In this document: one piece after another, positions 1 through 5,475 of the stretch
Numbering within the stretch: position 1 is the first letter of the stretch
Layout: each line of letters opens with the position of its first letter
Assembly: GCA_046594105.1 (NCBI GenBank)
Contig: JBKJQB010000035.1
Location: 1-9,287, forward strand
Direction: 5' to 3'
DNA length: 9,287 nucleotides
From: JBDSGC01 sp046594105
Lineage (GTDB): Bacteria > Acidobacteriota > Thermoanaerobaculia > Gp7-AA8
Notes under the pieces: generated by a model
Databases searched by the model: none
What the model saw: the letters and a program-made list of their open reading frames with translations, nothing else
What the model was told of the DNA's origin: nothing
Program-made: the position numbers and the translations under genes

Positions 1-187
1 GGCGAATGGAGCCCGCCTCCCGGAGTTGCGATCGATCGGGAAATGCGGGGGACTCGCCCTTCCACACGTGGAGAAATGCCTGCTGGACCGCGTGAATGTG
101 AAGCATCCGGTCGAGCAGCGTGGTGTCGGCGACGGCGTCCCGCTCACGCGCGATGGCCGACCATACCAACGCGTCCGCCCACTCCAT
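1..187 (-). pseudogene. DinB-family protein, N-terminal half, inverted and cut by window edge
   Basis: Read on the minus strand from an in-frame ATG at 187-185, this gives 62 codons that run off the window. They begin MEWADALVW and continue through LLDRMLHIHAVQQAFLHVW to REAGSIR. This fits the N-terminal half of DinB/YfiT-like four-helix metal-binding proteins, including the first metal-ligand helix (His in LHIHAVQQ). The rest of the protein, with the HxxxHRGQ metal motif, lies on the opposite strand from 182 onward. The ATG may be an internal Met of a native HMEW sequence and not the true start, because normal family members have roughly ten residues before this point. It is unlikely to make a complete product as arranged here. 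Confidence 0.8.
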
Positions 188-254
188 GTGTGGAAGGGCA
201 AGTCCCCCGCATTTCCCGATCGATCGCAACTCCGGGAGGCGGACTCCATTCGCC
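1..254. repeat. Near-perfect inverted repeat (fold-back) with 108-bp loop
   Basis: Positions 1-73 are the reverse complement of 182-254, with 70 of 73 bases matching. The differences fall at pairs 68/187, 55/200 and 12/243 and all are transitions. The 108 bases between the arms (74-181) are single copy. Both arms code for the same stretch of a DinB-family protein (LHVWKG.SPAFPDRSQLRE..SIR) on opposite strands. The left arm touches the window edge, so its true length is unknown. The structure is a snap-back join inside one gene, not a terminator or an IS end. It may be a chimeric contig end or a real inverted duplication. Confidence 0.93.
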
Positions 255-568
255 GGTGGGCGCGTGACTACTACCCGCAGGCGCATCATTTCCTCGACTC
301 GCTCGATATTCAACGGCTGGCCGCGTCGGTGGTGATGCCGTGGGCGGACCCGATGATGGAGACGCTCACAGGCCGCCCGGCGTCCGGGGTGCCCACCCTG
401 GCGGAAACGATCCTGCAGATCACGGCGCACTCGACCTATCACCGTGGACAGGTCAATCTGCAACTGCGCCAGCTGAACATCGAACCGCCTCTGACCGACT
501 TCATCGCCTGGATCTGGCTGGGCCGCCCAGAGCCCGGCTGGCCATCGGCTACACTGCGGCCGGCATGA
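182..568 (+). CDS. DinB-family protein, C-terminal part (N-terminus replaced by fold-back)
   Basis: Genuine DinB-like sequence starts at the junction (182) with LHVWKGKSPAFPDRSQ. It ends in a typical C-terminus containing ITAHSTYHRGQVNLQLRQLN and FIAWIWLGRPEPGW. The HSTYHRGQ segment supplies two of the three usual metal-binding histidines of the DinB fold; the third lies in the fragment on the other strand. The frame is open back to an ATG at 26, but codons 26-181 are antisense to the N-terminal half of the same gene, so that head is not real protein. Family members are thought to be metal-dependent enzymes or thiol transferases, often stress-linked; the substrate here cannot be inferred. Its TGA overlaps the ATG of the next gene, suggesting translational coupling. 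Compared with the duplicated segment it carries E-to-K and G-to-D changes. Confidence 0.8.
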   Translation, partial: LHVWKGKSPAFPDRSQLREADSIRRWARDYYPQAHHFLDSLDIQRLAASVVMPWADPMMETLTGRPASGVPTLAETILQITAHSTYHRGQVNLQLRQLNIEPPLTDFIAWIWLGRPEPGWPSATLRPA

Positions 569-1356
569 GCCCGTACGTTCTTCCTCTGGTCCTCGCTGCG
601 GTGGTGTGGCTCGCCGTGATCGTGCTGAACGAGCGAGGCGGCCTGCTGTCCATCGATCGTTTTGCTTCGCCGGCCATCAAAATCCTGGCGTATCTGTGGC
701 TGGGCGGTCTGCTCTTCCTGCTGGTCGCACTGGTCACCAGCTCCTCGCTGCACACGCCCACCGCCAGGCAGTTGTCGGGCACCCCGTTCTACCAGCTGTT
801 CCTCCTCCACGCCATCCTGATCGTCTTCCTGATCGGCTGGTGGCTGCTGACCCAGATGCCGCCGATCGGCGAATTCCTGAACATCCGTCGCCAGCATGCC
901 GGGGAAGCAGTGATGACCGGCTTCGCCGTTGGATTCGGCGGGTGGATCTTTACCCTCGGCGTGGCGCTGATCATCGGACTGCTGCTCACCGCCGCAGGCC
1001 TGATCCCGAAGAACCCGCAGCCCTCCCCGATGATCGGCTGGATGGCTGCTCTCCCTCTGTGGAAGAAGATTCTGATCGTCCTTTCGGCCATGACCGTGGA
1101 AGAGGCGTTCTTTCGAGGATGGCTGCAGAAGCGGATTGGATTGATCGCCTCGACCGTGCTCTTCGCACTGGCGCATTCCGGGCTGGGTCAGCCGCTACTG
1201 CTGATCGGCGTGGCGGTGATCTCTCTGATCATCGGCTTCACGTTCTACCGGACCCGCAATCTCATTCCAGGCGTCATCGCTCACGGGGTCTTCGACGCGG
1301 TGCAGCTCTTCGTGATCATTCCGGTCGTTTTCAAAATGACCGGAATGGGCGGCTAG
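565..1356 (+). CDS. CPBP-family (Abi/CaaX-like) intramembrane glutamic protease
   Basis: This is a polytopic membrane protein of 263 residues. Hydrophobic segments lie near residues 4-21, 38-57, 76-96, 116-146, 167-177, 191-204, 209-226 and 241-256. The family motifs are present in order: EEAFFRG (E179, E180, R184), ALAHSG (H204) and GVIAHGVFDA (H240). In the Rce1-like CPBP family these form the active site for cleavage inside the membrane. I chose the ATG at 565 because the hydrophobic N-terminus begins there and it overlaps the upstream TGA as ATGA; the frame is open much further upstream but only as a shadow of dinB. The length is usual for the family. The substrate is unknown; bacterial members serve in bacteriocin self-immunity, peptide maturation or general membrane proteolysis. 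It probably shares a transcript with the DinB gene. Confidence 0.9.
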   Translation: MSPYVLPLVLAAVVWLAVIVLNERGGLLSIDRFASPAIKILAYLWLGGLLFLLVALVTSSSLHTPTARQLSGTPFYQLFLLHAILIVFLIGWWLLTQMPPIGEFLNIRRQHAGEAVMTGFAVGFGGWIFTLGVALIIGLLLTAAGLIPKNPQPSPMIGWMAALPLWKKILIVLSAMTVEEAFFRGWLQKRIGLIASTVLFALAHSGLGQPLLLIGVAVISLIIGFTFYRTRNLIPGVIAHGVFDAVQLFVIIPVVFKMTGMGG

Positions 1357-1405
1357 CCGGCACGGCCGGCGGCGTTGGTTCGCAAAGCGTCCGCCACGAT
1401 TTCGC
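1356..1405. repeat. Direct repeat copy A (50 bp, starts with GCCGGC palindrome)
   Basis: The first 25 bases are identical to 3155-3179 and the next 25 match at about 17 positions. The element begins with GCCGGC-ACG-GCCGGC, a 6-bp stem with a 3-nt loop lying directly on the protease stop codon. There is no T tract, so an intrinsic terminator is not supported. Copy B lies upstream of the TPR-AIM24 gene in the same orientation. Confidence 0.85.
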
Positions 1406-1423
1406 ATCAGTCGCGTTCATTCC

Positions 1424-1547
1424 AACCGTCATCCTGAGCGGCGTGGGTGGCGGGCGGGAAGCGAAGGATCTGCAATCACGAAGATGTTGCTGGGGCAGTT
1501 GCGACGTTGCAGATCCTTCGCCGTCTGCGCGGCTCAGGATGACGGTT
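1424..1547. repeat. Long REP-like inverted repeat (124 bp)
   Basis: Outer arms 1424-1439 and 1532-1547 match over 16 bp (AACCGTCATCCTGAGC). Inner arms 1461-1475 and 1507-1521 match over 15 bp (GCGAAGGATCTGCAA). Unpaired stretches are 21 and 10 nt between the arms, with a 31-nt apical loop. The CATCCTGAGC...GAAGGATCT core resembles dispersed repeats I recall from Acidobacteriota and some other GC-rich genomes (from memory). It sits between two convergent genes, the protease (+) and the TPR protein (-), where it could act as a bidirectional transcription end or a transcript stabiliser. The rest of the gap (1406-1423, 1548-1604) shows nothing I recognise. Confidence 0.88.
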
Positions 1548-1604
1548 AGGGGATTTCTTCACGGCCTCAGAGGGTGCGACCGACTGGCGCCTGGTGGCCG
1601 ATGA

Positions 1605-3044
1605 TCACTGCTCGCTGACGACGATGCCGTCGCCTTCGAACCGGATCTTGAATCCGCTCTTGTCGAGAGTCTCGATCATCACGTTCTCCAGCGACTGATC
1701 CTCCATGACCGTGGGAATCACGTTCCCGGTCCAGGCCACCAGAGCGTTGGACGAAATGGAGAGCGGATAGTCCGGCGTGACCCGCAAGGTCAGAGGCTCG
1801 ATGGAGGTAGAGATGGCCAGGGATCCCTTGCCGAAGATCTTCACCGTATCGATTTTCCGCTGGTACGACCCGTCATAGATCGGCTCCACGCGATAGGTCA
1901 AAGTGTCTTCCAGAGCGAGCAGGTTGCTTCCCTCGACGTAGATGAACTCCTCGTTCAGATCGAGGAGAAACGTCTTCCGCCCTTTCTCATAAACGAAGAG
2001 TTTCCCCTGCCCCACTGCCTTGACCAGCGTCTGGGCGGTCGTTCCGAGAAGTCCCGATTCTGCGACGAATTTGAGATTGCCCGAATAGCTCGAGACGGTC
2101 CCGCGCTTGAGGTGCACGGAGCGGGCAAAGTTGATTTCCAGAAACCCGTTCTCGTGGAGGGTGAAGGTTTTCGATGCGCCCTCGATTTTGTGCTCGAGGT
2201 TGATGCGCTTGTCCGACGCGAGCTGCGGATCGTCGAGCGCTTCCTGCAACTTGCGCGCGGCGGTGTTCGCGGTGTCGGCCCGCCGAACAGGAGGATCGGC
2301 GGGGGGATTGGCGGATAGCTGCGGCAGCGTCGCCGGTGTAACGAACGAACCGGGTTGCGTCGCCAGGGTCGCTGCAGCCATGCGCGCCGGAGTCAACGCC
2401 GTAATTTTCTGGGTGATCGGCTCTTGATCGCGGGCCACCGGCCGAGGCACAGGCTTCATGGGCTCGGCGGGAACGGGAGCCCGACCCGGTGCATTCACGG
2501 CATGCGGCTTCGGAGCGGGCGGCCCGGGCTGCGTCGCCGGCGACGGAGTCGCGCTCGTGGAAGGGGCGCCCTGCATCTCCGCTTCTACTTCCTTGACGAT
2601 CTTGTCGGCGCCGGCGAATCGCAGATGCTCGAGCGCCAGCCCGAGCTTGCGGCGCTGCCGGTACAGCAGTCCGAGATAGAGATGCGACTTCGCGTAGTTC
2701 GGACGGAGCTCGACGGAACGGAGCAGAAAACGCTCCGCATCGTCGAGCTTTCCCTGTTTGAACAGAATCAGCCCGAGGTTCGAGTGCAGGATGAAAACGT
2801 TCGCGTTCTCCTCCGCCAGGCGGCGGTAGATGACTTCCGCTTCGGGGAAGGCGTTGGTCTTGAAGTAGACCAGACCGAGGAGGTTCAGGACGTCCGAGTC
2901 GTCCGGCCGCAGCCGCTGCGCCTGCTCCAGCTCGCGGCGCGCTTCGGCGTAACGGGCTTCCTGGAAAGCTTCCCGCCCGCGGTTGTAGTGAAGGAGGAAA
3001 ACGCCCTGATCGAACGGCGCGCTGAGGGGTTCACGTTCGGTCAT
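1605..3044 (-). CDS. TPR-repeat protein with C-terminal AIM24-family domain
   Basis: 479 residues from the chosen ATG. Residues 17-150 form about four tetratricopeptide repeats (for example NRGREAFQEARYAEARRELE, LGLVYFKTNAFPEAEVIYRR, LGLILFKQGKLDDAERFLLR). Residues 160-260 are a low-complexity Pro/Ala-rich linker. Residues about 295-479 resemble the AIM24 (DUF124) beta-rich fold, with GKLFVYEKG, FLLDLNEEFIYVEGSNLLAL and a final IRFEGDGIVV. No signal peptide or membrane segment is visible, so it is probably cytoplasmic. TPRs mediate protein contacts; the role of bacterial AIM24 proteins is poorly defined, so no function is assigned. The frame extends to 3248, but residues upstream of 3044 are low quality and overlap a repeat. 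The ATG at 3044 precedes MTEREPL and the first TPR; its ribosome site is weak. It is convergent with the protease gene and flanked by direct repeats. Confidence 0.85.
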   Translation of the reverse strand: MTEREPLSAPFDQGVFLLHYNRGREAFQEARYAEARRELEQAQRLRPDDSDVLNLLGLVYFKTNAFPEAEVIYRRLAEENANVFILHSNLGLILFKQGKLDDAERFLLRSVELRPNYAKSHLYLGLLYRQRRKLGLALEHLRFAGADKIVKEVEAEMQGAPSTSATPSPATQPGPPAPKPHAVNAPGRAPVPAEPMKPVPRPVARDQEPITQKITALTPARMAAATLATQPGSFVTPATLPQLSANPPADPPVRRADTANTAARKLQEALDDPQLASDKRINLEHKIEGASKTFTLHENGFLEINFARSVHLKRGTVSSYSGNLKFVAESGLLGTTAQTLVKAVGQGKLFVYEKGRKTFLLDLNEEFIYVEGSNLLALEDTLTYRVEPIYDGSYQRKIDTVKIFGKGSLAISTSIEPLTLRVTPDYPLSISSNALVAWTGNVIPTVMEDQSLENVMIETLDKSGFKIRFEGDGIVVSEQ

Positions 3045-3055
3045 TCCGGTCGGGA

Positions 3056-3061
3056 TTGTAC
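3056..3061 (-). promoter_or_regulatory. Possible -10 box for the TPR-AIM24 gene
   Basis: TACAAT on the minus strand ends 11 bases before the proposed ATG (3044). Transcription from it would give a leader of only a few bases, which fits the lack of a clear Shine-Dalgarno. No good -35 hexamer is seen at 16-18 bp, so this is weak evidence. Confidence 0.3.
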
Positions 3062-3154
3062 CAGCGGGTGCAAAGGGCCCTTCGATGACCGGCATCGCTG
3101 TTGGATCGCCAAAGCTCGATGAGGAGGAAACACGCGGGCCCGGACAGCGCGCAC

Positions 3155-3204
3155 GCCGGCACGGCCGGCGGCGTTGGTTGCCCAAGGCTCCGCCAAGATC
3201 ACGC
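3155..3204. repeat. Direct repeat copy B (50 bp)
   Basis: Identical to 1356-1380 over the first 25 bases and about two-thirds identical over the next 25, in the same orientation and 1799 bp away. It contains the same GCCGGC-ACG-GCCGGC hairpin. It lies in the 3045-3433 gap, upstream of the TPR-AIM24 gene. Confidence 0.85.
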
Positions 3205-3234
3205 TCCAAGACGTTCTGCCGCGCAGGTTCCGAA

Positions 3235-3411
3235 CCCGCATTTCTCACACCCGGCCGCCGCGAAGGCGCGCAAAGTGGCTTGGATGCGAGGCGCGCGAAG
3301 GAAGCGCGACGACGCGCGTACTTGACGGTACGTCGAGGAGCGATTCCGAGCGCGACGAAGCAGACGAGCCACTATCCGCGTCCGCAGCAGGATGGGCGTG
3401 AGAAATGCGGG
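3235..3411. repeat. 177-bp imperfect hairpin element
   Basis: Nested inverted arms run through the whole element. The outer 14-bp perfect pair is CCCGCATTTCTCAC at 3235-3248 with 3398-3411. AGTGGCT at 3274-3280 pairs with 3367-3373, and GGAA at 3300-3303 with TTCC at 3344-3347. The centre is GTAC at 3318-3321 with 3328-3331 around a 6-nt loop. It lies 22 bp past the stop of the transglycosylase gene and fills most of the gap up to the TPR gene. No open frame in it looks like protein. The gap also holds repeat copy B; 3062-3154 shows nothing recognisable. It looks like a dispersed non-coding element, or a structured RNA at the transglycosylase 3' end. Confidence 0.75.
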
Positions 3412-3433
3412 CTAGGAGCGGGTCCGCGAGAAT

Positions 3434-4129
3434 CTACGAACCCGGCCGCGTGGGACCGAGGAATCGCATTCCCGGAATCGCCACCAGGATCGGCTCGATT
3501 CTCGACCGGAAGCCGCCGTTCAACCGGCGTCCTCCACCCTCTCCGCCGGAGTATCCAGCCGCCTGACCATAGGGAGTTCCGTAGTAGACGGTGAGTGCGC
3601 GCTTCACGTAGGTCATGGTCTCCTGGTAGGGGGGGATCGCTCCGTAACGAATGACCGCGTTCTCGCCGGCGTTGTATGCGGCCAGAGCCCGCGGCAGATC
3701 GTTGGGAAACATTCTGACCAGGTCGGCCAGATAGCGTACGCCGCCCTGGATGTTCTGGTCGGGATCGAGAATGTTGCGCACTCCGTAGCGGCGCGCCGTC
3801 TCCGGCATCAGCTGCATGAGCCCTCGCGCGCCTTTGTTCGACGTGCAGAGAGGATTGAAGTTCGACTCCACCTGGATGACCGCGCGGACCAGAACGGGGT
3901 CGACGCGATGGGCCACGGCGTGGCGATCGATCGCTTCGTCGTAGGCAGACTTCCGATTCCGTTGCCGGGCCAGCCACTTCCAGTCGGAGCTTTTCCCCGA
4001 TCCCGAGCCGCCCATGTTGGAGATGACCTTCCTGCCATCGTGGCGCACCACGATGTGGACCTGGGCGCTGGCCGATGCGACGGTGAGCGCGAGCACCAGA
4101 GGAAAGGTCACGATTCGCATGGAACGCAT
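3434..4129 (-). CDS. Secreted lytic transglycosylase (SLT family 1)
   Basis: 231 residues. The N-terminus MRSMRIVTFPLVLALTVASA is a signal peptide ending near ASAQ, so the product is exported and acts on periplasmic peptidoglycan, cleaving the MurNAc-GlcNAc bond with formation of 1,6-anhydroMurNAc. A short segment (VVRHDGRKVISN, residues about 27-38) resembles the DUF4124-like N-terminal element common before SLT domains. The catalytic domain covers about residues 62-180: catalytic Glu in QVESNFNP (E88), GARGLMQLMPETA (100-112) and the AAYNAGEN motif (150-157). The Gly-rich tail (193-206) is probably disordered. The start is uncertain: ATG at 4129 or 4120 both precede the signal peptide, neither with a clear Shine-Dalgarno. 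A GTG at 4189 also opens the frame but would bury the signal peptide. Confidence 0.92.
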   Translation of the reverse strand: MRSMRIVTFPLVLALTVASASAQVHIVVRHDGRKVISNMGGSGSGKSSDWKWLARQRNRKSAYDEAIDRHAVAHRVDPVLVRAVIQVESNFNPLCTSNKGARGLMQLMPETARRYGVRNILDPDQNIQGGVRYLADLVRMFPNDLPRALAAYNAGENAVIRYGAIPPYQETMTYVKRALTVYYGTPYGQAAGYSGGEGGGRRLNGGFRSRIEPILVAIPGMRFLGPTRPGS

Positions 4130-4230
4130 GATGGTAGCAGGTCGGCGGTTTGAAGGAACGAACGCCACATCCATTTCCGTGGTATCCACCTGACTCTGCG
4201 ATGGTTAGTGCCTTTGACCCTACACAGCCT

Positions 4231-4270
4231 GCCGGCACGATGTCGGCGGACCGGCCGGCTGGAAGCCGGC
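4231..4270. repeat. GCCGGC-type palindromes in intergenic gap
   Basis: Two adjacent hairpins: GCCGGC at 4231-4236 with GTCGGC a few bases on (one G-U pair), and GCCGGCT-GGA-AGCCGGC at 4254-4270, a perfect 7-bp stem with a 3-nt loop. The first half resembles the opening of direct repeats A and B (GCCGGCACG...CGGCGG). It lies downstream of the cNMP-domain gene and upstream of the transglycosylase gene. There is no T tract. The rest of the gap (4130-4344) shows nothing else I can name. Confidence 0.6.
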
Positions 4271-4344
4271 GTTCCAAAAGGCTGGCGTCGGGACGCGAAT
4301 CGCTGGACCGGGAAGACGATTCAGGCTTGCAGAAGCAAGAGACC

Positions 4345-4854
4345 TTACCGGTTACACATGGCGTACGCTTCGCGAAACGTCGGGTTGTCGATCAGAGCCT
4401 GGTTGACCTCGAAGTAGCTGCGCACCACGTCGTTGGTGTGCAGCAGGCGGCGGCGGAGATCGACGGCGATGGCTCGCCAGAACTTGCTCGCAGCCGTGGG
4501 GTGCTCCCGCAGAAACCCGGCCAGCGCTCCCATCGGCATGGACAGCACTTCGACGTCGGTCACAGCGCGGAGTGAGGCAGAGGCCACCCCGTCTTCGATG
4601 ATGGAGAGCTCGCCGAAAGTCTGGCCCTCCACCAGATCACACAGCGAGACCTCGCTGTCGTTCACCCGCCGGATCACCCGCACCCGCCCCTCCTTGAGTA
4701 CGTGCAGGGCCCGGTTGGCGTTGCCTTCCTCCAGGATGGTGTCTCCCGGTCCGAAATGACTGGTGAGCATAGTCTTACGAACTGCTTCCAGCTCGCCGCG
4801 CTCGAACTCCACGAAGAGGCTGACTGCTTTCAGAAAGCTTGCGTCTTCCACCAT
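4345..4854 (-). CDS. Stand-alone cyclic-nucleotide-binding-like domain protein
   Basis: 169 residues. Residues 8-118 fit the cNMP-binding beta-roll of the CRP/FNR and PKA-R superfamily: FGPGDTILEEG (34-44), ALHVLKEGRVRVIRR (49-63), and a phosphate-binding cassette FGELSIIEDGVASASLRA (80-97). The cassette keeps FGE but lacks the usual Pro-Arg; the Arg that contacts the cyclic phosphate is Ala91, so binding of cAMP or cGMP is doubtful. Residues 119-169 are helical, with no winged-helix DNA-binding domain. It could be a sensor or scaffold working through protein contacts. A GGGAGG site at 4858-4863 lies only 3 nt before this ATG; the following GTG (4851) would have 6-nt spacing and may be the true start. 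It is divergent from a stand-alone AraC-type gene 107 bp away. Confidence 0.85.
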   Translation of the reverse strand: MVEDASFLKAVSLFVEFERGELEAVRKTMLTSHFGPGDTILEEGNANRALHVLKEGRVRVIRRVNDSEVSLCDLVEGQTFGELSIIEDGVASASLRAVTDVEVLSMPMGALAGFLREHPTAASKFWRAIAVDLRRRLLHTNDVVRSYFEVNQALIDNPTFREAYAMCNR

Positions 4855-4950
4855 GCGCCTCCCGTTCAATTGCGCTATCCTTATCCACACCCGAAACGAT
4901 TGAAGTTGCTCTACTGGCGAAGAGTACAGCGCCAGGGCGCGACCTTCAAC

Positions 4951-4956
4951 GAGGAG
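4951..4956 (+). promoter_or_regulatory. Shine-Dalgarno deciding the AraC-type start
   Basis: GAGGAG lies five bases before the ATG at 4962. It favours that start over the ATG at 4839, which would overlap the start of the divergent gene. Confidence 0.7.
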
Positions 4957-4961
4957 AGCGG

Positions 4962-5330
4962 ATGGACGGATTACTTCGCGCTCTGATCAAGACTGTTCGC
5001 AGACGTGTCCGCGAGGATGAAGAGCTCACTGTCGAAGCGGTGACTCGCGAGCTCGGCTACACGCGCCAGTATGTCTCTGGCCGCTTCCATCGCACCACCG
5101 GGCGCCTGCTCAGCCACTTCCTCAAGAAGAAGCGACTGGAGAAAGCGGCCAAGCTGCTCAAGCGTGGCAATCTCCGCATCGCCCACATCGCCCGCCGCTG
5201 CGGCTTCGACTCAGAGAACTACTTTCGCCAGCAGTTCCGCGAACGCTTCGGGATGTCCCCCCGCCAGTTCCGCACGCACGGCCACCTCGGCGCCCTGCGA
5301 CGCCCGCGGCAGGTGGCCCAACTGGCATAG
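4962..5330 (+). CDS. Single-domain AraC-family transcriptional regulator
   Basis: 122 residues made almost entirely of the AraC/XylS DNA-binding domain with its two helix-turn-helix units. HTH1 lies near residues 23-43 (LTVEAVTRELGYTRQYVSGRF). HTH2 lies near 71-93, followed by the family signature ending in RFGMSPRQFR (95-104). The usual sensing/dimerisation domain is absent; the whole protein is about the size of MarA/SoxS-type regulators. Those are controlled by their abundance, not by a ligand, so this may be too, or it may partner with another protein. The tail after residue 105 is basic. The neighbouring divergent gene encodes a sensor-type domain without a DNA-binding domain, and the shared 107-bp region is the natural place for an operator. 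I see no convincing sigma-70 promoter pair there. Confidence 0.88.
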   Translation: MDGLLRALIKTVRRRVREDEELTVEAVTRELGYTRQYVSGRFHRTTGRLLSHFLKKKRLEKAAKLLKRGNLRIAHIARRCGFDSENYFRQQFRERFGMSPRQFRTHGHLGALRRPRQVAQLA

Positions 5331-5385
5331 GAGGCGGCTTCTCTTGGGGCGATGCGCCGCTGCGTGGGAGATCAACGTGCACTCC

Positions 5386-5451
5386 GTCGTTCTGAGCGAA
5401 GCGAACGTAGCGCCGGCTACGAAAGGCAGTCCATCTCTCCAGCAAAACGAC
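5386..5451. repeat. REP-like element downstream of the AraC-type gene
   Basis: Outer arms GTCGTT (5386-5391) and AACGAC (5446-5451) flank an internal perfect hairpin CGTAGC-GCCG-GCTACG (5406-5421). The left part, CGTCGTTCTGAGCGAAGCGAA, resembles the left side of the 1424-1547 element (CGTCATCCTGAGCG...GCGAA), so the two are probably related. It lies between convergent genes (AraC-type + and GT2-like -). Confidence 0.6.
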
Positions 5452-5475
5452 AAACGGTTCATTCGCACAGATCCG

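Noticed and set aside
26..181. In-frame upstream extension of the DinB open frame to an ATG at 26
   Set aside because: These codons are antisense to the DinB N-terminal half; the minus reading gives a clean DinB sequence, so this head is not protein coding on the plus strand.
1..254. Terminal inverted repeats of an insertion sequence
   Set aside because: The arms encode DinB protein and enclose only 108 bp of the same gene; no transposase or target duplication.
439..1176. Long minus-strand open frame (245 codons) opposite the CPBP gene
   Set aside because: Gln/Asp/Arg-rich composition typical of an antisense shadow; the plus frame has the CPBP motifs.
606..1604. Plus-strand open frame of 332 codons
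   Set aside because: Arg/Asp-rich shadow of the CPBP gene that runs through two repeats.
2355..3122. Plus-strand open frame opposite the TPR gene
   Set aside because: Shadow of the TPR-AIM24 coding sequence; no family pattern.
1356..3204. CRISPR-like array from the repeated 25-bp core
   Set aside because: Only two copies, 1799 bp apart with a gene between; no regular spacers and no cas genes.
3085..3594. Plus-strand open frame of 169 codons in the repeat-filled gap
   Set aside because: It translates repeat copy B, the 177-bp hairpin and the antisense end of the transglycosylase; composition is Arg/Pro-rich and no domain is visible.
3372..4277. 301-codon minus-strand open frame over the transglycosylase
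   Set aside because: Other-frame shadow; the adjacent frame carries the signal peptide and SLT motifs.
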